Shown here piece after piece: positions 60,495 through 64,000 of a stretch of DNA of 64,000 nt. Both the position numbers and the translations under genes were made by a program. Where the stretch lies: assembly GCA_937890595.1 (NCBI GenBank), contig CALADM010000024.1, positions 1 through 64,000 of the forward strand, in the 5' to 3' direction. The stretch's first letter is position 1. Every line of letters starts with the position of its first letter. The stretch is from CAJMNU01 sp905214855. Its GTDB lineage: Bacteria > Bacillota > Clostridia > Lachnospirales > Lachnospiraceae. The notes under the pieces are model-generated. The model saw nothing but the letters and a program-made list of their open reading frames with translations, was not told where the DNA came from and made no database searches.

Positions 60495-60684
60495 CTATTT
60501 TAAATCTGTTTTGACCTATTTTGAACCTATTTTAATCTATTTTAATCTGTTTTTAATAGTTTGATTTCTTTTTAATCTCTATGGTTTATATTTCTGTTTG
60601 TTATTTTTTTATCATTCTGTTGCTTTTTCTCTTTAATATGATAAAATACATTGATTGTCAACTTTGTTATTTTTTTATCATTCT
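60495..60684. promoter_or_regulatory. glnA control region: promoter between 22-bp direct repeats, and AT-rich tandem repeats in the leader
   Basis: Leftward promoter TTGACA/TATTAA, 17-base spacer (60633-60661). An identical 22-bp sequence, built of TTTGTTATTTTTTTATCATT plus CT, occurs at 60597-60618 and 60663-60684, on either side of it. The leader (60495-60558) carries six 10-11 bp repeats of CTRTTTTRA. No ANTAR-type paired hexaloops are seen. Confidence 0.65.
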
Positions 60685-60726
60685 ATTCAACGTATCACTT
60701 TATTACATATGGAAAGGATTACAATT

Positions 60727-61734
60727 ATGAAAGAATTTCTCAAACGCAAACAAGTCAACATCAGCGTACAGACCTATCTCATTGATGCTCTTGGTGCAAT
60801 GGCATTTGGTCTTTTCGCCTCTCTCCTGATCGGCACTATCTTTGCTACTCTCGGAGAACGAACCGGAATTTCCATTTTTATCGTTATCTCTGACTACGCT
60901 AAACAGGCAACCGGTGCGGCTCTTGGTGTCTCTATTGCATATGCCCTGAAAGCTCCACAATTAGTTCTGTTCTCTGCTGCCACAGTTGGTATTGCAGGCA
61001 ACGCTCTTGGTGGTCCTGTAGGTGCTCTTGTCGCTACCATTGTCGGCACAGAACTTGGTAAAATTGTATCAAAAGAGACCCGTGTTGATATTCTGGTCAC
61101 CCCTGGAGTGACCATTATCAGTGGTGTCCTCATCGCACAATTCGTTGGTCCGGGTGTCTCTGCTTTTATGAACGGATTTGGAGCTTTGGTAAAATCAGCC
61201 ACAGAAATGCAGCCATTCTTAATGGGAATCATCGTATCTGTTTTGATCGGCATTGCCTTAACACTTCCTATCAGCAGCGCAGCGATCTGCATCATGCTTT
61301 CATTAGATGGTATTGCAGGCGGTGCAGCTACTGCTGGATGCTGTGCACAGATGATTGGATTTGCCGTTTTAAGTTTCCGCGAAAATAAATGGGGTGGTCT
61401 GCTGGCTCAGGGACTTGGCACTTCCATGTTGCAGATGGGAAATATCGTAAAAAATCCTAAAATCTGGATCGCTCCTACGCTTGCCTCTGCTATCACTGGA
61501 CCAATTGCCACAATGATATTCCGTCTTGAAAATATTCCTGCCGGCTCTGGTATGGGAACTTGCGGTCTAGTAGGTCCAATCGGCATTTACACTGCAATGA
61601 ATGGTGGTGCATCCATGTGGATCGGTATCCTTCTTGTCTGTTTTATTCTTCCAGCTGTTCTTACTTGGGCATTCGGAGTTGTTCTTCGTAAAATAGGATG
61701 GATCAAAGACGGAGACCTGAAACTGAATCTATAA
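60727..61734 (+). CDS. PTS IIC-like membrane protein (COG3641/PfoR family)
   Basis: A 335-residue membrane protein with about ten helices and Gly/Ala-rich repeats (GTIFATLGERTGISIFIVIS; NALGGPVGALVATIVGTELG; SGMGTCGLVGPIGIYTAMNG). It matches the PfoR / PTS_EIIC_2 group, whose members lack EIIA/EIIB partners and whose substrate is unknown. AAAGGA precedes ATG 60727. Divergent from glnA. Confidence 0.8.
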   Translation: MKEFLKRKQVNISVQTYLIDALGAMAFGLFASLLIGTIFATLGERTGISIFIVISDYAKQATGAALGVSIAYALKAPQLVLFSAATVGIAGNALGGPVGALVATIVGTELGKIVSKETRVDILVTPGVTIISGVLIAQFVGPGVSAFMNGFGALVKSATEMQPFLMGIIVSVLIGIALTLPISSAAICIMLSLDGIAGGAATAGCCAQMIGFAVLSFRENKWGGLLAQGLGTSMLQMGNIVKNPKIWIAPTLASAITGPIATMIFRLENIPAGSGMGTCGLVGPIGIYTAMNGGASMWIGILLVCFILPAVLTWAFGVVLRKIGWIKDGDLKLNL

Positions 61735-61745
61735 TTTTTATCGTC

Positions 61746-61777
61746 AGGCATAACCTTATTTTTGGAAGGTTATGCCT
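61746..61777. terminator. Bidirectional terminator
   Basis: AGGCATAACCTT pairs perfectly with AAGGTTATGCCT across an 8-base loop, followed by GTTCTCTCTT on the plus strand. Shared by the convergent PTS-like and cysteine-cluster genes; it overlaps the stop of the latter. Confidence 0.8.
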
Positions 61778-62459
61778 GTTCTCTCTTATATAAGACACGA
61801 ATCTTCTTCATTCTCTCCTCTGCCTGTCTGTAAAAATCATTTCCAATCTTATATGGTTCTAAATAACACACCTGAAGAACATATAGATTCCATTTCTTCT
61901 GCCACTCTGTTTCCTTTAAGGAAGTCAAATATACTTTCATCTCTTTACAAAAAGAATGCCACTGCATTAAAAACGCTTCATATTCCTGTAAATCAGGAAG
62001 ATCCAGCCATTTTTTTACCTTTACCTTTGTTTTATTTTCTTTTGGACATGCTCCCTCCAAAAGAAAATAAGAAATCTCATCCTCCCCATACTGTCTCCCC
62101 AACGGGAACAAACGACATATCCCTGGTCGGAATGAATGGATAGAGCATCTTCCATTCTGATCTAAAAAAGAACAGCTTTCCTTTTCTCCACACATACTAA
62201 GATTCGGCAAGATCATGTTATCCTCAACATGCAGTTCCACAATTCCTTTACTGAGCAATTTTGTCATACTGGTATTCAGATTAACCGTCATCTGTGCAAT
62301 ATCCCAAGGATTCAGTACAATAGACTGCCCCATAGACTTGCAGCAGGCAGAACACCTGTCACAATCTTTACAGCCCACTTTTACCATATCCTGATGATGA
62401 TATAATTTTTCCTCAAAAACCTGTGACATCTTTCCATCTTCCTGCTTCATATTTTCCAC
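61770..62459 (-). CDS. YkgJ-family cysteine-cluster protein
   Basis: About 229 residues with CKDCDRCSACCKSMGQSIVL, CSFLDQNGRCSIHSFRPGICR and a late ACPKE: the conserved Cys set of zinc- or iron-chelating YkgJ/Fli-like proteins. Role unknown; some are linked to metal or flagellar genes. GTG 62459 has AAGGAGG six bases upstream. Confidence 0.8.
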   Translation of the reverse strand: MENMKQEDGKMSQVFEEKLYHHQDMVKVGCKDCDRCSACCKSMGQSIVLNPWDIAQMTVNLNTSMTKLLSKGIVELHVEDNMILPNLSMCGEKESCSFLDQNGRCSIHSFRPGICRLFPLGRQYGEDEISYFLLEGACPKENKTKVKVKKWLDLPDLQEYEAFLMQWHSFCKEMKVYLTSLKETEWQKKWNLYVLQVCYLEPYKIGNDFYRQAEERMKKIRVLYKREQA

Positions 62460-62491
62460 TTGACTCCTCCTTCCCATAACATTTCCCTGCT

Positions 62492-63349
62492 TTATCCGCA
62501 GATATTCTTTGAGATGATCTCACAGTCCGCCCCCAGATGCTGGTGGTCATCCAGTATGATTTCTCCTATACTGTCCGCCTCAATACGTCCATGATCCGGA
62601 TTCTTTACACTTAAAATATTTCCCTTCACAGAAGCTGTCACATCACTGTACTCAAACGCCAGATCTGTTCCCTCCATCTCACAATCGATCAAAGTCAGAT
62701 TTTTAGCATAACAAAGAGGCTGAGTCCCTATAATCTTGCAGCGTACCAATGTCAGCCCTTCTGAATACCATGCCAGATACTCTCCTTTCACTACAGAATC
62801 CATCACAGTCACATTTTTACTGTGCCAGAAAGCATCCTTTGTATCCAAATAAGAATTTTTAATGGTCGCATCTTCCAGATACTGAAATGAGTATTTTCCT
62901 TTCATCTTCAGCCCATCGATCTCTAATCTGCTGCATTTTAAGAATGGATACTCCGAAATCATACTACACTCATGTACTGCTACCTCATGGCAAAACCATC
63001 CAAATTCTGTAGAATCAATCTGGCACCCTTGCAGCTTTACATTCTGACATTCTCTCAAAGCTTTGATCCCACCCAAAACAGAATCAAAAATTTTCACATT
63101 CTTATCGTACCATAATGCAGCACGACAGCTTTCTGACATACTGCTGTTTTTAATAACAATTTCATCAGCATGCCAAAATGGATAACGAAGCAAAAAACTA
63201 CAATCTTCTACTTGAACATTTTTGCACTCCTTGAGTGCAGATTCTCCATCTGCTGGTCCTTCAAATCTGCATCGGGACACCTTTGCATCCTGAATTCCGT
63301 ATAATGCTCTTTCCTGATCCAATACCAAATCTTTATATTCCTGATTCAT
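62492..63349 (-). CDS. DUF3737 right-handed beta-helix protein
   Basis: A 285-residue protein made of repeated beta-helix turns of the kind 'VQVEDCSFLLRYPFWHADEI', 'VKIFDSVLGGIKALRECQNV', 'VTVMDSVVKGEYLAWYSEGL'. It matches DUF3737, a solenoid family of unknown function common in gut Bacillota. No signal peptide, so cytoplasmic. Confidence 0.85.
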   Translation of the reverse strand: MNQEYKDLVLDQERALYGIQDAKVSRCRFEGPADGESALKECKNVQVEDCSFLLRYPFWHADEIVIKNSSMSESCRAALWYDKNVKIFDSVLGGIKALRECQNVKLQGCQIDSTEFGWFCHEVAVHECSMISEYPFLKCSRLEIDGLKMKGKYSFQYLEDATIKNSYLDTKDAFWHSKNVTVMDSVVKGEYLAWYSEGLTLVRCKIIGTQPLCYAKNLTLIDCEMEGTDLAFEYSDVTASVKGNILSVKNPDHGRIEADSIGEIILDDHQHLGADCEIISKNICG

Positions 63350-63414
63350 TTGTTCTCCTCCACATCTTCTATTGGTACTTTAACACACATATACACTACT
63401 TTCCAAAATCATAC

Positions 63415-63999
63415 CTATTTTAACAAATGAAGTAAAATCTGTGCAGTCCTTATATTGTAATTCGCAAATGCAAATCTTCCTTTTTTATCTTCTCCAATTG
63501 CCACAGCAAATGGAAGACGTTCATCTCCAACCCCCATCGTTTTTGCCATTTCTCTGTGTCCTTCTTCATCTTCTGCCAGCCAGATCCGACTATATGTAAG
63601 TTCACGCTTTACTTTTTGCAGAGTCTCATTTTTATAAGATTCTCTGGAATACAACACAATATCGATCCAATATCCTTTACGATTATATTCTTCTTTCCAC
63701 TCAAGAAGTTCCTGAAACAAATGCTCTGTTGGCTCTTGTCCTGGCTCGGCATAAATCAAAATACTGCCTGTTCCATTTTCTTCACCAGTTGCCACTTCCC
63801 TCAAAGTTCCATTTTCTTCCTCTATAGGACAGGCAAAAACATGTGGAAGTGGTTGTGATTTCTTTTTCTCTTCCGTCTGATCTTCCCTTAGTAAGATCTT
63901 ACACTCTGTCTCTTTTTTCGCCTCTACATAAACAGACTTCATCCATACACTAACACTTCCATCAATCTGACGACGGGAAGTCAAAATCCGATACACGCC
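63415..63999 (-). CDS. Unrecognised protein, C-terminal part (cut by window edge)
   Basis: The frame is open to the right edge; 193-194 codons are visible. It is rich in Glu and Lys (SILIYAEPGQEPTEHLFQEL; YWIDIVLYSRESYKNETLQK; LPFAVAIGEDKKGRFAFANY). No membrane segment and no recognised motif. A GTG at 63996 could be a start, but continuation beyond the window is more likely. Confidence 0.55.
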   Translation of the reverse strand, partial: GVYRILTSRRQIDGSVSVWMKSVYVEAKKETECKILLREDQTEEKKKSQPLPHVFACPIEEENGTLREVATGEENGTGSILIYAEPGQEPTEHLFQELLEWKEEYNRKGYWIDIVLYSRESYKNETLQKVKRELTYSRIWLAEDEEGHREMAKTMGVGDERLPFAVAIGEDKKGRFAFANYNIRTAQILLHLLK

Positions 64000-64000
64000 C

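Overview
The window is chromosomal DNA of a low-GC, spore-forming member of the Clostridia, most likely Lachnospiraceae. This rests on gene order (rimP-nusA-ylxR-ylxQ-infB; carAB; an ANTAR regulator beside a type I glutamine synthetase), a SleC-type spore cortex-lytic enzyme, AGGAGG ribosome sites and frequent TTG starts. Species cannot be fixed from the sequence alone. All database-style names below come from recognition of motifs and gene order; no search was run.

Left host flank (1-11,090): on the minus strand rimP, nusA, rnpM/ylxR, ylxQ and the 5' end of infB; a short formate/nitrite-transporter-like gene; a decayed PAS-GGDEF-EAL gene carrying three lesions; and carAB with a clear promoter. 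On the plus strand lies the first 295 codons of a sleC-like gene.

Prophage (about 11,092-56,418, 45.3 kb): a temperate phage is inserted inside that sleC-like gene. The rest of sleC sits at 56,412-56,801, in the same frame across a shared 8-bp core. A large serine recombinase gene ends 80 bp from attR. The reconstructed attP is a near-perfect 20-4-20 inverted repeat. Late genes run on the minus strand from 38.7 kb down to 11.2 kb: lambda-like packaging and head genes (TerS, gpA-type TerL, gpW, portal, U35-type protease, capsid) followed by a P2-like contractile tail (sheath, tube, gpE with a -1 frameshift site, tape measure, gpX, gpD, gpV, gpU, gp25, gpJ, gpI, fibres), then holin, XhlA-like protein and a CHAP-type endolysin. 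A HicAB pair and an orphan HicB are tucked beside the lysis genes.

Early and regulatory region (38.8-50.9 kb): an antirepressor cassette between identical 192-bp repeats, two sigma-like/late-activator genes, ParA and ParB, a replication protein, and then the most unusual feature of the window: four tandem modules of about 0.79 kb. Each holds a nearly invariant 90-aa Cys-cluster gene, a divergent promoter with its own pair of 19-bp operators, a rightward HTH repressor, and a leftward HTH gene that overlaps the repressor tail to tail. Module types alternate I-II-I-II, and the operators differ along with the repressor recognition helices. Further right are an iteron-like site, three ribbon-helix-helix genes, a Cro-like gene and a CI-like repressor.

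Accessory cargo next to the integrase (50.9-54.8 kb): AbiF with a structured upstream RNA, a YgiT-type zinc-finger gene, and a Panacea-domain antitoxin with a membrane-protein partner, the last pair bracketed by 240-bp direct repeats. A 19-25 bp palindrome built on TGTGTCC/GGACACA occurs six times, only inside the prophage, one copy lying between parA and parB.

Right host flank (56,412-64,000): the sleC 3' part, a cytidylate-kinase-like gene, an amidase with a SPOR domain, an ANTAR regulator and glnA, a PTS IIC-like membrane protein, a cysteine-cluster protein, a DUF3737 protein and the C-terminal part of an unrecognised gene.
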